A stretch of 64,000 nucleotides of DNA from Mucilaginibacter sp. MD40 (GCF_002288635.1 NZ_NRSW01000001.1:1134071-1198070), one strand, 5' to 3'. Counted from the first letter of the stretch, positions 1 to 8,677 are shown. The notes: generated by a model from the sequence alone, not told the origin. Numbers and translations: made by a program.

Positions 1-1
1 T

Positions 2-514
2 GACCCTAAGAAGGCGCCCTTTATATTGCAGAACATAGGGATGGATTATGTAGATAAGATCGTTCGTACGGTATCGCGCACCGCTATACGTGATAACGCT
101 GTGGCTTATCCCGCCGTTGATCTTTATTCTGTTAAACGCCAGGAATTTCAGGATAAGATCAACAGGACCATCTCGGCAAGTTTCGCTAAAAACGGACTAA
201 TGCTTCAGCAGATATTGGTAAGGAACATTTCACTGCCTGCTTCGGTAAGGGCCAGTATTGAATCGAAGATACAAGCAGAGCAGGACGCGCAAAAGATGAC
301 CTTCGTACTCCAAAAGGAACGGCAGGAAGCTGACCGTAAAAGGGTTGAAGCGCAAGGTATCGCCGACTATCAGCGCATCCTATCGACCGGATTGTCTGAT
401 AAGCAATTACAATACGAAAGCATTAAAGCCCAAAAAGAGATCGCATTATCACCCAATACCAAGATCATCATTATGGGCAACGGCAAAACGCCGGTAATGC
501 TCAGCGACAAATAA
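2..514 (+). CDS. Prohibitin/SPFH-domain protein, 3' part
   Basis: The reading frame is open from the left edge of the window, so the N-terminal part of the gene lies outside it; about 170 residues are visible. The visible part resembles the second half of an SPFH/prohibitin domain, followed by a charged alpha-helical segment rich in Gln, Glu, Lys and Arg (roughly the last 90 residues), typical of the coiled-coil tail of prohibitin and HflK/C-like proteins. Family members are membrane-anchored and form large rings or microdomains, often affecting membrane proteases; no specific role can be read here. The gene ends at a strong hairpin terminator directly after the stop. The family call is fairly sure, the function is inference. 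Confidence 0.8.
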   Translation, partial: DPKKAPFILQNIGMDYVDKIVRTVSRTAIRDNAVAYPAVDLYSVKRQEFQDKINRTISASFAKNGLMLQQILVRNISLPASVRASIESKIQAEQDAQKMTFVLQKERQEADRKRVEAQGIADYQRILSTGLSDKQLQYESIKAQKEIALSPNTKIIIMGNGKTPVMLSDK

Positions 515-553
515 AAGAGAAAGGCCACCCAAGCAGGGTGGCCTTTCTCTTTC
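514..553. terminator. Bidirectional hairpin terminator
   Basis: A near-perfect stem of about 17 bp (left arm 514-530, right arm 536-552) with a five-base loop, A-rich on the left and T-rich on the right. It lies between the convergent prohibitin and GH5 genes and can serve both. Confidence 0.9.
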
Positions 554-566
554 ATGGAAGTGCAGG

Positions 567-1793
567 TTATTTAGTTGTTGCTTTTAAACCAAGCGCTTCT
601 ATGTATCCTTTTTGAGGAGTGCAGTTGGCAAATTTGCTGTTCTCAAGAAACGCCCACAGTATCTTCTTTATCTTTTCCCTGTCGGCAGGTGCGGCTTTGC
701 GGATTTCCTCAAAGCTTCCGCGTGGTTTTTCGGTGTATTCAATAATCTCGTCATACCCCTCAGGCGCCTTAAAGCTCATAAAGCCTTTGGTGTTATCGGC
801 TTTTTTATAAGGCCAGTAATGCCAGCCAATGTTATTCTTTTCGCATAACAGCCTAAAATCATTCACCCACTGGTCGGTATTTTCGCCGGTTTCTCCTACG
901 TAAATGGGTGCATTGTATTTATTGCGATAGTCTATATATTCCTGTATCACGTCCTGCTTAACATCTGTCCAGTACTTGTGGAAGGTATAAACACTTTTGT
1001 TATCGAATGGCGGGCCAAACACCTTAAAGTTGCTGTCCCACTGCGCTCCGCCTATAAATACAATATGGTTCTTATCAACAGAACGCACAGCCGCTGTTAT
1101 TTGCTTGTAAGTGGGTTCCAAAAGTGGGTTTAGGCTTTTTACATCAAAATAGTGGGCTATGGGCTCGTTCAGCAGGTCGTACCCCATTACCGTGGTTTCA
1201 TTCTTATAGTGGTCGGCAATTTTGCGCCATATATCGGCGGTGAGTTTGCGGCTTGCGGCACTGGTAAACAGGAAAGGGTAGCCATCGCCATCGTCGATAT
1301 TGTCGCCGGTTTGCCCTCCCGGGGCGCAATGCATATCTAAAATTACGTATAGGTTGGCCTTTTTACACCAGCCTATTACCTTGTCCAACAGTTCAAAGCC
1401 GCGGTTAGGGTTGTTTTGCCCCATATAGGTTTCTTTGGTGAACAGCCTGTAATTAAATGGTATGCGCAGCGAGTTAATGCCGGTAGATTTAAGGTACTGT
1501 ATATCCGCTTCGGTAATGTAAGTATCCTGGAAGGTTTTCCAGAAAAGTTTTACATCCTCCGGACCGATTAATTCTGTTAGCGCCTGGTTAATGAGCCGGG
1601 GCGAGTTGGTCTTTTTAAACTTGAACATATAGCCCTCGGGTACCAGCCAGTTGCCCAGGTTGGTCCCTCTTATTAGGAATGGCTTGCCGTTGGTGCCGAT
1701 TATTTCTTTACCCTTTACGCCGATGAATTTTTGAGCATAAAGGGTCGAACTTACTGCTGCTGCGAGCAGTAAAGATGCGATCAGTTTTTTCAT
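567..1793 (-). CDS. Exported glycoside hydrolase family 5 (cellulase-type)
   Basis: 408 residues. Residues 1-20 form a signal peptide ending at LYA-Q. The rest is a GH5-like (beta/alpha)8 barrel: the strand SLRIPFNYRLF at about 108-118, LDMHCAPGG at 152-160, the acid/base Glu210 in YDLLNEP, the His-containing strand YTFHKYW near 269-275, and the nucleophile Glu301 in YVGETGEN. The family hydrolyses beta-linked glucans, mannans and similar polysaccharides by a retaining mechanism; the substrate cannot be told from sequence. It is probably periplasmic or surface-exposed. No SusC/D pair is nearby, so it is not part of a visible polysaccharide utilisation locus. A TACATTTG element lies about 38 bases upstream of the ATG. 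Confidence 0.9.
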   Translation of the reverse strand: MKKLIASLLLAAAVSSTLYAQKFIGVKGKEIIGTNGKPFLIRGTNLGNWLVPEGYMFKFKKTNSPRLINQALTELIGPEDVKLFWKTFQDTYITEADIQYLKSTGINSLRIPFNYRLFTKETYMGQNNPNRGFELLDKVIGWCKKANLYVILDMHCAPGGQTGDNIDDGDGYPFLFTSAASRKLTADIWRKIADHYKNETTVMGYDLLNEPIAHYFDVKSLNPLLEPTYKQITAAVRSVDKNHIVFIGGAQWDSNFKVFGPPFDNKSVYTFHKYWTDVKQDVIQEYIDYRNKYNAPIYVGETGENTDQWVNDFRLLCEKNNIGWHYWPYKKADNTKGFMSFKAPEGYDEIIEYTEKPRGSFEEIRKAAPADREKIKKILWAFLENSKFANCTPQKGYIEALGLKATTK

Positions 1794-1831
1794 ATGGATG
1801 CGGTAAAAGTTTATTTTGGTTAGCTATTTAA

Positions 1832-1839
1832 CAAATGTA
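1832..1839 (-). promoter_or_regulatory. Promoter -7 element of the GH5 gene
   Basis: On the minus strand this reads TACATTTG, matching the Bacteroidota -7 consensus TAnnTTTG. No clear TTTG -33 element was found at the expected distance. Confidence 0.5.
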
Positions 1840-1940
1840 TGCGATAGGGTAGTGCGGTGCAAGTAATAACCGACTTACATTACAAGGGATTGTGTGTGGC
1901 TGTATGGAAATTCCATCTCAAATTCATTTACCTTAGGGGC

Positions 1941-2516
1941 ATGTTTGATAAAAGCTTTTACGAAGGGGAGGTTTTTGAGAAACTCCAATATCCGGGAGTT
2001 AAGGCTCAGCGGATAGAGTATGAGAATTGCACTTTTAAACAATGCGATCTTAGCGAAGCCGACTTTAGCCGCTGTAAGTTTATGGATTGTGTGTTTGAAG
2101 ACTGCAACCTTTCTGTAGATAACCTTGACGGCGCTATGCTAAACGATGTACGTTTTAAGGCCTGTAAAATACTGGGCGTGAACTTCAGTAAGTGTGATGA
2201 TTTCCTTTTCGGTGTGGCTTTTGATGGGTGCTTGATGGATTATGCCTCTTTCGCCGGTAAAAAATTGGTAAAGACCGCTTTTGTTAAATGCTCATTAAAA
2301 GAGGTAAGTTTTACCGATGCCATATTAACCAACTCGGTATTTACAGATTGCGACCTGGATAACGCCGTGTTCAACCATACCGACCTTTCGGGAGTTAACT
2401 TTTCCACGGCTTATAATTTTATCATCGACCCCGAACTTAACACGCTGAGGAAGGCACTGTTTGATGTAAGCGGTTTGCCCAATTTATTAACCCGCCATGG
2501 TATTAAGGTAGTTTAA
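1941..2516 (+). CDS. Pentapeptide-repeat protein
   Basis: 191 residues from the ATG at 1941. A GTG at 1857 would add 28 residues, but the added stretch is not repeat-like and a promoter-like TACCTTAG (1929-1936) sits just before the ATG, so I prefer 1941. Most of the chain consists of tandem five-residue units with a central Phe or Leu (for example ADFSR, CVFED, AVFNH), which fold into a right-handed quadrilateral beta helix. Some family members mimic DNA and protect gyrase, but most have no known function. Cysteine is unusually frequent in the units. The closest annotated type is a plain pentapeptide-repeat protein; I assign no role. Confidence 0.85.
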   Translation: MFDKSFYEGEVFEKLQYPGVKAQRIEYENCTFKQCDLSEADFSRCKFMDCVFEDCNLSVDNLDGAMLNDVRFKACKILGVNFSKCDDFLFGVAFDGCLMDYASFAGKKLVKTAFVKCSLKEVSFTDAILTNSVFTDCDLDNAVFNHTDLSGVNFSTAYNFIIDPELNTLRKALFDVSGLPNLLTRHGIKVV

Positions 2517-2519
2517 CTA

Positions 2520-2852
2520 TTAATCCAGCCCTGGAGCGGTTAGTTTGGGGTTAACACTCCCACTGTTGGCCTGTGTTATTTTATGCAGGTTGTAGCGTTT
2601 AGGCTGAACTTCTTCATTTACGGTTACCATGCCGTTCTTATACCACAACTCCAATAGCTCGCAGGCATGTTCGCGTTCTATCTCGCTTTGTCCGCCTGAT
2701 AGCTTCTGAAGGTGCGCAATCACCTCATCGGCTGTGCCTTCGCCAAGGTCGGCCAGTGCAAAAGCAAGATTTTCCTTTAACGTCGCATTGGCGTCGTAAT
2801 GGGCGGGTACATGCAAAGGCTGATGCTGTTCTCTAAATTCCTCGTCGTTCAT
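2520..2852 (-). CDS. Small conserved-type protein of unknown function
   Basis: 110 residues; I do not recognise a named family. The middle (about residues 25-95) looks like a small winged-helix fold: a helix with LADLGEGTADEVIAHLQKL, a second helix containing HACELLELWYKNG, and a hairpin-like VTVNEEVQPKRYNL. There is no signal peptide, membrane segment or cysteine cluster. The stop lies 4 bases from the stop of the convergent pentapeptide gene. It could be a DNA-binding or protein-interaction module, but this is only a structural guess. Confidence 0.65.
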   Translation of the reverse strand: MNDEEFREQHQPLHVPAHYDANATLKENLAFALADLGEGTADEVIAHLQKLSGGQSEIEREHACELLELWYKNGMVTVNEEVQPKRYNLHKITQANSGSVNPKLTAPGLD

Positions 2853-2900
2853 ACAGATGGTTTTCTATAACTACAAATATTTAAAAGTTTTGTTGGTATG

Positions 2901-3845
2901 CTACACTTCGCCGGGTTGTGGGCGTTGCTTCTTTTTAATGTAATCAGAAAGGTTAACCAACAATATACCGGTTAATATCAGCAGCAGGCTTACAAGTTGA
3001 GCGCCGTTTACCTGTTCGTTAGCCAGTATCCAGCCTAAAAATACTGCTACAACCGGGTTAACATAGGTATGCGTACTTACCACGGCGGGCGGTTTGATAT
3101 GGATAAGCCAGATAAAAGAAAGGTAAGCCGCTAATGAACCCATTATTATTAAAAACAGCAGTCCGCCCCAGCTATCTAAACTTACATGGGTAAAGGAAAA
3201 GCCGGTGTACTCACCTTTAATGAGAACTACTATACCGCAGGCCAGGCCAGCAGCCAAGAGTTGTACTGCCGCGTTCATCATGGTGGAGCTGCTGCCTTTG
3301 GCATTTTTGGCGGTAAGCGATCCTGTTACCCAGGCTAATGCGCTAAGGATAACCGCCACGCTGGCTACTAAGCTCATTGATGATGAACGCCCGCCCGAGG
3401 CGCCCATTTTCAGGAACATGAAGATGCCTGCAAAACCAATGGCCAGTCCGCTTAAGATATACTTATTAGAGAAATACTGCGACCAGCGGCTTCTGTCTAC
3501 TAATAGAAAAAGCAGCGGTTCGGTAGCCACCAATATGGCTGCCTGCCCCGAACTGATGTATTGCTCGGCCCAGGCGATCATACCCGTGCCGCCAACCAGC
3601 ATGAGGGTGCCGCTTAATGCCTGGCGCCAGAGGTATTTCCATTCGGGTAACTTTTCTTTTTTGAGCATGGCAATAGCCAGCAAAACCAATCCGGCAATGC
3701 TATATCTTAAGCCTACCAATATAAATGGCGGTATGGTTTTTAACCCGTATATAACTGCCAGGTAAGTGGCTCCCCAAACAATGTAAATGTTAAAGAAGGC
3801 AAATGCTACCCATAAGGCTGAAGGTTTTTTATGCGTTGTGGCCAT
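2901..3845 (-). CDS. EamA-family (DMT) transporter
   Basis: 314 residues with about ten hydrophobic helices and two tandem EamA repeats (roughly residues 10-140 and 160-300), the layout of the YedA/RhaT-like drug/metabolite transporter superfamily. The first helix contains YIVWGATYLAV, typical of EamA proteins. It is an inner-membrane protein; relatives export amino acids or other small metabolites, and the substrate here is unknown. The C-terminus ends in a basic tail (KKKQRP). It reads in the same direction as metK but is separated from it by a hairpin terminator, so it is probably transcribed separately. Confidence 0.9.
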   Translation of the reverse strand: MATTHKKPSALWVAFAFFNIYIVWGATYLAVIYGLKTIPPFILVGLRYSIAGLVLLAIAMLKKEKLPEWKYLWRQALSGTLMLVGGTGMIAWAEQYISSGQAAILVATEPLLFLLVDRSRWSQYFSNKYILSGLAIGFAGIFMFLKMGASGGRSSSMSLVASVAVILSALAWVTGSLTAKNAKGSSSTMMNAAVQLLAAGLACGIVVLIKGEYTGFSFTHVSLDSWGGLLFLIIMGSLAAYLSFIWLIHIKPPAVVSTHTYVNPVVAVFLGWILANEQVNGAQLVSLLLILTGILLVNLSDYIKKKQRPQPGEV

Positions 3846-3864
3846 GGTTAAACGGGTAATAAGA

Positions 3865-3891
3865 AAGGCGTACCGTTAACTGGTACGCCTT
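3865..3891. terminator. Hairpin terminator downstream of metK
   Basis: A perfect 10-bp stem (3865-3874 with 3882-3891) and a seven-base loop, followed by TTTT on the plus strand and a short U-rich run on the minus strand. It lies between metK and the EamA gene. Confidence 0.75.
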
Positions 3892-3913
3892 TTAATTTAT
3901 TCGGTATTAGCGT

Positions 3914-5164
3914 TTATAAAGCAAAGGCGCTCTTAACTTTCTCTACATAATCAAGTTTTTCCCAGGTAAATAGTTCTACCTCGCGGGTTACCACGCTGCC
4001 ATCATGCGCGTTGAACGATTTGGTAACCGTTTCGCTTGGGCGCCCAAAGTGGCCATAGGCAGCAGTTTCGCTATAAATTGGGTTACGCAATTTAAAACGT
4101 GTTTCAATAGCGTAAGGGGTCATGTCAAAGATGGCTTCAACCTTTTTAGCGATCTCGCCATCGGTTAAACCTACCTTAGCGGTACCGTAAGTATTTACAT
4201 AAATACCCATTGGTTGTGCTACACCTATAGCGTATGATACCTGCACCAGTACTTCACTGCAAATACCGGCAGCAACCAGGTTTTTAGCAATGTGGCGGGT
4301 AGCATAAGCGGCTGAGCGGTCGACTTTTGATGGGTCTTTACCTGAGAACGCACCACCACCGTGCGCGCCTTTACCACCGTAAGTATCTACAATAATTTTG
4401 CGGCCGGTTAAGCCTGTATCGCCATGCGGGCCGCCGATCACAAACTTACCGGTTGGGTTAATGTGGTATTTAATATCGTTGTTAAAGAAGTGCGCGTATT
4501 TAGGGTATTTAGCTTTAACACGCGGGATCAGGATGCTGATGATATCATTTTTGATCTTTTCCAGCATCTCTTTTTCCTCAGCAAAATCATCATGCTGTGT
4601 CGAGATAACAATTGCATCTATACGTTGCGGCTGGTTATCATCATTATACTCTAACGTAACCTGCGATTTTGCATCCGGACGCAAATATTTAATGTCGGTA
4701 TTTTCGCGGCGGATGGCGGCAAGCTCGCGCAATAGCGCGTGAGCAATGTCTAAAGCAAGCGGCATGTAATTATCCGTTTCGCTGGTGGCATAGCCAAACA
4801 TCATCCCTTGGTCGCCGGCGCCTTGCTCTTCTTTGCTTTGGCGGTCAACCCCCTGGTTAATATCCGGCGATTGCTCATGGATGGCCGAAAGTACACCGCA
4901 TGAGTTACCATCAAACATATATTCACCTTTGGTATAACCTATACGGTTAATTACATCGCGGGCAATTTTTTGAACGTCTAAATAGGTTTTTGATTTCACT
5001 TCGCCGGCAAGTACTACCTGGCCGGTAGTTACTAACGTTTCACAGGCTACTTTTGATTCCGGGTCGAACGCCAGAAAGTTATCAATTAACGCGTCAGATA
5101 TCTGGTCGGCAACTTTATCCGGATGTCCTTCTGAAACAGACTCCGATGTAAATAAATATGACAT
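3914..5164 (-). CDS. metK: S-adenosylmethionine synthetase
   Basis: 416 residues, a normal length for bacterial MetK. It makes S-adenosylmethionine from methionine and ATP in the cytoplasm. All signatures are present: GHPDK near residue 13, [12 protein letters not shown] near 117-128 and [17 protein letters not shown] near 270-286, which hold the ATP, magnesium and potassium ligands. The start is ATG at 5164. The roughly 140-base leader contains a sequence that closely matches a SAM-II riboswitch, so the gene is probably repressed by its own product. It is divergent from the lipid kinase gene. Confidence 0.98.
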   Translation of the reverse strand: MSYLFTSESVSEGHPDKVADQISDALIDNFLAFDPESKVACETLVTTGQVVLAGEVKSKTYLDVQKIARDVINRIGYTKGEYMFDGNSCGVLSAIHEQSPDINQGVDRQSKEEQGAGDQGMMFGYATSETDNYMPLALDIAHALLRELAAIRRENTDIKYLRPDAKSQVTLEYNDDNQPQRIDAIVISTQHDDFAEEKEMLEKIKNDIISILIPRVKAKYPKYAHFFNNDIKYHINPTGKFVIGGPHGDTGLTGRKIIVDTYGGKGAHGGGAFSGKDPSKVDRSAAYATRHIAKNLVAAGICSEVLVQVSYAIGVAQPMGIYVNTYGTAKVGLTDGEIAKKVEAIFDMTPYAIETRFKLRNPIYSETAAYGHFGRPSETVTKSFNAHDGSVVTREVELFTWEKLDYVEKVKSAFAL

Positions 5165-5230
5165 ATAATAATGTATAAAACGTTAAAGCCGAAAGGTAAG
5201 AGATTTATTTGAAACGCTGTAAAAAGGAGA

Positions 5231-5303
5231 GCAGGGTTAGCACTTTTTTACGTGGTTGCAATCCAGCATTTGCAAAGCAGCAAAGGCATTAAATCAGTCC
5301 ACT
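5231..5303 (-). promoter_or_regulatory. SAM-II-type riboswitch in the metK leader
   Basis: Reading the minus strand from 5303, the RNA has the order of the SAM-II (metA motif) aptamer: GUGG, then CUGAUUUAA, a small variable hairpin (UUUGC/GCAAA), GGAUUGCAACCAC, a GUAAAAAA linker and GUGCUAACC. P1 is GUGG with CCAC. The pseudoknot can form from GG before AUUGCA with the final CC, and from GCA with UGC. The conserved UGAUUU, UUGCA and GCUAA blocks are all present. It lies about 66 bases before the start codon of a SAM synthetase, the expected regulatory target. Confidence 0.85.
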
Positions 5304-5312
5304 TTCGGGAGG

Positions 5313-5320
5313 TAAAAATA
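5313..5320 (-). promoter_or_regulatory. Candidate -7 element of metK
   Basis: Minus strand TATTTTTA, one mismatch from TAnnTTTG. It would start transcription a few bases before the riboswitch, giving a leader of about 140 nt. Confidence 0.4.
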
Positions 5321-5350
5321 AAACAATTTTCCTTAAAGCCGAAAAACATT

Positions 5351-5358
5351 TACTTTTG
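5351..5358 (+). promoter_or_regulatory. Promoter -7 element of the lipid kinase gene
   Basis: TACTTTTG, an exact match to TAnnTTTG, 19 bases before the TTG start of the downstream gene. Confidence 0.6.
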
Positions 5359-5377
5359 CCCGCTCAAACATAGATAG

Positions 5378-6271
5378 TTGAAAAGGAAAGCTTTATTTAT
5401 CATCAACCCCGTATCAGGAGGAAAGAAAAAGGATAACGTGCCGGGGATCGTAAAGGAGCACCTTGATCCGGCTGTGTTTGAATATGACTTTGAATTTACT
5501 ACCGGTATATTCCACGCGCATGACCTGGCCGTGGCAGCCGTAGGCGAATATGATACTATTGTAGCCGTTGGCGGCGATGGTACCGTAAACGAAATAGCAT
5601 CGGGCATTGCAGAAACCGAAACCGAACTGGCTGTGATTCCATTCGGATCTGGGAATGGGTTGGCCCGCTTCCTGGGCATACCTATGGATACCGTAGGCGC
5701 CATCAAAAACATGAATACCGGCCGCAGCATTGTAATAGATGCCGGCAAAATGAACGACCAGTGGTTTTTTAATATGGCCGGAATGGGCTTTGATGCCCAC
5801 ATCAGCCATGTTTTTGCGCAGGGCGGCGATAAACGGGGTTTTGTTAACTACTTTAAATCGTCATTACAGGAAATTGCCAACTACCGTTCGCAGGAATACC
5901 ATATTGAGGTTGACGGCCAGGCGTTGGATAGAGAAGCTTTTATGCTGAGCATTGCCAACTCATCACAATATGGTAACAACGCGCATGTATCGCCCACGGC
6001 GTCGGTACAGGATGGTTTGCTGGATGTATGCGTAATAAAGCCTTTTCCGCTATGGAGATTCCCGGAGATGGGCCTGAGGATGTTTACCAAAACGGCAGAC
6101 AAATCCAAATACGTTGAGATCATTAAAGGGAAGCACGTGCATATTACACGTGTAAAGCCCGGCCCAATACACCTGGATGGCGAACCGCAGTCGGCTGATA
6201 TGGATATCAGGATAGATGTGGTCCCGTCGGCACTAAAAGTTATAGTGGGTAGTTCATATCATAACAACTAA
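5378..6271 (+). CDS. YegS/DAGK-type lipid kinase
   Basis: 297 residues. The start must be the TTG at 5378 because a stop codon in frame immediately precedes it. The diacylglycerol-kinase catalytic domain is clear: IINPVSGG at about 8-15, the nucleotide-binding GGDGTVNE at 65-72 and the GSGNGLAR loop at 90-97; the second all-beta domain follows to the C-terminus with HLDGEP near residue 268. Family members phosphorylate diacylglycerol, sphingosine-like bases or phosphatidylglycerol at the inner membrane. Because many Sphingobacteriaceae make sphingolipids, a sphingoid substrate is possible, but this is inference. The SUI1 gene follows after 6 bases and is probably cotranscribed. Confidence 0.9.
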   Translation: MKRKALFIINPVSGGKKKDNVPGIVKEHLDPAVFEYDFEFTTGIFHAHDLAVAAVGEYDTIVAVGGDGTVNEIASGIAETETELAVIPFGSGNGLARFLGIPMDTVGAIKNMNTGRSIVIDAGKMNDQWFFNMAGMGFDAHISHVFAQGGDKRGFVNYFKSSLQEIANYRSQEYHIEVDGQALDREAFMLSIANSSQYGNNAHVSPTASVQDGLLDVCVIKPFPLWRFPEMGLRMFTKTADKSKYVEIIKGKHVHITRVKPGPIHLDGEPQSADMDIRIDVVPSALKVIVGSSYHNN

Positions 6272-6277
6272 GCAGCT

Positions 6278-6613
6278 ATGGCAAAGAAAAACTACACCGG
6301 CATCATGTATTCAACCGATCCGGGCTTCCAATACCAGGAAGAAGGAAGCGGGCAACAGGAAACTTTGCCGCCTCAGCAACAAAATCTCAAAATATTTTTA
6401 GACCGTATAAAGGGCAATAAGCTGGTAACCCGTGTCAACGGCTTTGTTGGTACGAATGCCGACCTGGAAGCAATAGGCAAGCAACTCAAAAGCAAATGTG
6501 GGGTAGGAGGCACCGTAAAAGATGGTGAAATACTACTGCAGGGCGATTTTAGAGATAAAGTGCTGGCTATGCTGCAAACAGATGGTTACAAGGCTAAAAA
6601 AGCCGGAGGATAG
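6278..6613 (+). CDS. SUI1/eIF1-family translation factor (YciH-like)
   Basis: 111 residues. After an N-terminal tail rich in Gln and Glu, residues about 30-108 form the SUI1 fold, with the typical VTRVNGF strand, [17 protein letters not shown] and a C-terminal helix ending in a basic KAKKAGG. The family includes eukaryotic eIF1 and bacterial YciH, which binds the small ribosomal subunit and affects start-site fidelity. It follows the lipid kinase gene after 6 bases. Its role in an organism that mostly ignores Shine-Dalgarno sequences is unproven. Confidence 0.9.
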   Translation: MAKKNYTGIMYSTDPGFQYQEEGSGQQETLPPQQQNLKIFLDRIKGNKLVTRVNGFVGTNADLEAIGKQLKSKCGVGGTVKDGEILLQGDFRDKVLAMLQTDGYKAKKAGG

Positions 6614-6662
6614 TGTATTGAGATAATTTTTATTTTATTCTTAATTTACTGTTTATTAACTA

Positions 6663-6695
6663 TTTACATGATGTGTAAAAAATACATCATGTAAA
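6663..6695. repeat. 12-bp perfect inverted repeat before pckA
   Basis: Left arm TTTACATGATGT (6663-6674), nine-base loop, right arm ACATCATGTAAA (6684-6695). On the plus strand it is followed by A rather than T, so it is a poor terminator for the SUI1 gene. It lies 42 bases upstream of the pckA -7 element and may be an operator. Confidence 0.6.
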
Positions 6696-6736
6696 AAAAT
6701 ATAATTAAGCTCTTGTGTGCTGCCTTGCTAAAGGCC

Positions 6737-6744
6737 TAAGTTTG
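6737..6744 (+). promoter_or_regulatory. Promoter -7 element of pckA
   Basis: TAAGTTTG, an exact TAnnTTTG match, with TTG at 6713-6715 about 21 bases upstream as a possible -33 element. Confidence 0.6.
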
Positions 6745-6777
6745 GATAAATCAATCGTCTGAAAAATTTACCCTTAC

Positions 6778-8382
6778 ATGGAAAGCATCATGAAAAGCAG
6801 TTCGCCTCTACGCTACCTCGGCCTTTACAATCCTAATATTCAATATCAGTTAACCCAGCATCAACTTGTTGACTGTGCCCTGGAACGCAATGAAGGCAGC
6901 CTTGCGGATAGCGGAGCGCTGGCAGTGGATACCGGCAAATTCACCGGGCGTTCGCCAAAGGACAGGTTTATTGTTGACGATCACATTAGCCATGATCAGG
7001 TTTGGTGGGGTAATATCAACTACAAGCTTGATGGCGGCCGGTTTATGGCTTTATGCCGTAAAATGCAAGCGTACCTAAATAAGCTTGATGTATTGTTTGT
7101 GCGCGATTGCCGGGTTTGTGCCGATGAGCAATACCATATGGATGTGCGGGTGATTACCGAAACCGCTTACCAGAACCTGTTTGCACACCACTTATTTATA
7201 CGCCCGGAAAAGGCCGATATCTCTCAAAGACCCGGTTGGACCGTTGTTGCCGCCCCCGGTTTTGAGGCCGACCCGGAAACCGACGGCACCCGTCAAAAGA
7301 ATTTCACCATCATCAGCTTTAGCAAAAAGGTTATTCTTATAGGCGGTACCGGTTATACCGGCGAAATTAAAAAGAGTATTTTTTCGGTACTTAACTTTAT
7401 TCTGCCGCATGATCATGGGGTGCTGCCTATGCATTGCTCCGCCAATGTCGGCGAAAAAGGAGATACCGCGATTTTCTTCGGGCTTTCAGGCACGGGTAAA
7501 ACCACGCTTTCTGCCGATGCAGGCAGGAAATTGATTGGCGATGATGAGCATGGATGGAGCGACAACGGTATTTTTAATTTTGAAGGCGGCTGTTATGCCA
7601 AGTGCGCCGGCCTTTCCATAGATAAAGAACCGCAGATATATCATGCTATTAAACCTGGTGCCCTGCTGGAAAACATTAATTATATAGCAGGTACTACCAG
7701 GGTAGACTTTGATAATATAGCTAAAACGGAGAATACCAGGGTAGCCTACCCGGTAGAGAATATAGCAAACGCGTTGATGCCAACAGTAGCTGGTGTGCCC
7801 CAAAATATTTTCTTTTTAACGGCCGACGCGTTTGGCGTTTTACCTCCCATAGCCAAACTTACTGCTGAACAGGCTATGTATCATTTTGTGTCCGGATATA
7901 CGGCAAAGGTAGCGGGTACAGAGAACGGTATAAACGAACCTAAACTTACCTTTTCGGCCTGCTTTGGCGAGGCCTTCCTGCCTTTAAACCCCATAGTTTA
8001 CGCGGAGATGCTTGGAGAAAAGATCAGGAAATACCATGTAAATGTGTGGCTGGTAAATACCGGCTGGACGGGTGGCCCTTATGGTGTGGGGCAAAGGATG
8101 CGATTGAGTTATACGCGCGCTATGGTAACTGCTGCCCTAAACGGCGGGCTGGATCATGTGGGTTACCGCCCACATCCGGTATTTAATGTAATGATGCCTG
8201 AAAGTTGCCCCGGCGTACCTGACAGTGTGTTGGATCCGCAGGCTACCTGGGCCAGTGCATCGCAATATGAGGAGCAGGCACACCAACTGGCGGCTGCGTT
8301 TATTAAAAACTTTGATAAATATGCGGCTTACGGTACCGAAAAGCTTACAAATGCCGGCCCAAGAGCAGTTGAAACAGTATAG
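6778..8382 (+). CDS. pckA: ATP-dependent phosphoenolpyruvate carboxykinase
   Basis: 534 residues, close to the 540 of the E. coli enzyme. It converts oxaloacetate and ATP to phosphoenolpyruvate, CO2 and ADP, the entry step of gluconeogenesis; in some anaerobic Bacteroidota it also runs in reverse. Visible motifs are FTGRSPKDR at 55-63, YTGE at 193-196, MHCSAN at 218-223, the kinase P-loop GLSGTGKTTLS at 235-245 and the metal-binding DDEHGW at 255-260. A second ATG (residue 5) is an alternative start. The gene stands alone between a palindrome with its own promoter and a downstream terminator. Confidence 0.98.
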   Translation: MESIMKSSSPLRYLGLYNPNIQYQLTQHQLVDCALERNEGSLADSGALAVDTGKFTGRSPKDRFIVDDHISHDQVWWGNINYKLDGGRFMALCRKMQAYLNKLDVLFVRDCRVCADEQYHMDVRVITETAYQNLFAHHLFIRPEKADISQRPGWTVVAAPGFEADPETDGTRQKNFTIISFSKKVILIGGTGYTGEIKKSIFSVLNFILPHDHGVLPMHCSANVGEKGDTAIFFGLSGTGKTTLSADAGRKLIGDDEHGWSDNGIFNFEGGCYAKCAGLSIDKEPQIYHAIKPGALLENINYIAGTTRVDFDNIAKTENTRVAYPVENIANALMPTVAGVPQNIFFLTADAFGVLPPIAKLTAEQAMYHFVSGYTAKVAGTENGINEPKLTFSACFGEAFLPLNPIVYAEMLGEKIRKYHVNVWLVNTGWTGGPYGVGQRMRLSYTRAMVTAALNGGLDHVGYRPHPVFNVMMPESCPGVPDSVLDPQATWASASQYEEQAHQLAAAFIKNFDKYAAYGTEKLTNAGPRAVETV

Positions 8383-8464
8383 TTAGACCTGATTATATCA
8401 GTTTAGTTACACATTTTTTATGTGTTATAACTTGCTATTTTTAAAAATTATAGGTTTAATTGTA

Positions 8465-8498
8465 AAAAATTGTCTACGCGATAGACAATTTTTGTGTT
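8465..8498 (+). terminator. Rho-independent terminator of pckA
   Basis: A perfect 12-bp stem (8465-8476 with 8482-8493), loop CGCGA and a following T-rich tail. Confidence 0.85.
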
Positions 8499-8597
8499 TT
8501 ATAGCGTTATGTAAAAACCAATTTGCAAACGCTTTTTGCTGAATATTAAATTATTATAAACAAATGCAGAAATAGTTTTTTTATTTCATAGAAATTC

Positions 8598-8605
8598 TAA
8601 TTTTG
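8598..8605 (+). promoter_or_regulatory. Promoter -7 element of the exbB-tonB operon
   Basis: TAATTTTG, an exact TAnnTTTG match, about 72 bases upstream of the exbB start. Confidence 0.55.
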
Positions 8606-8677
8606 TTTCTCGCTTATTGCGCACACATTTTATTAACTTTTATAAACAACAAAACAAAAACTAAAAATTAAAAAGTA

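Larger units (their letters stand above)
8383..8677. other. AT-rich spacer between pckA and the TonB operon
   Basis: No gene is visible. It holds the pckA terminator (8465-8493) and the exbB promoter element (8598-8605). The remainder is AT-rich without recognisable structure. Confidence 0.7.

Noticed and set aside
6663..6695. Rho-independent terminator of the SUI1 gene
   Set aside because: The stem is followed by A, not T, on the plus strand, so it is at best a poor terminator; I list it as a possible operator.
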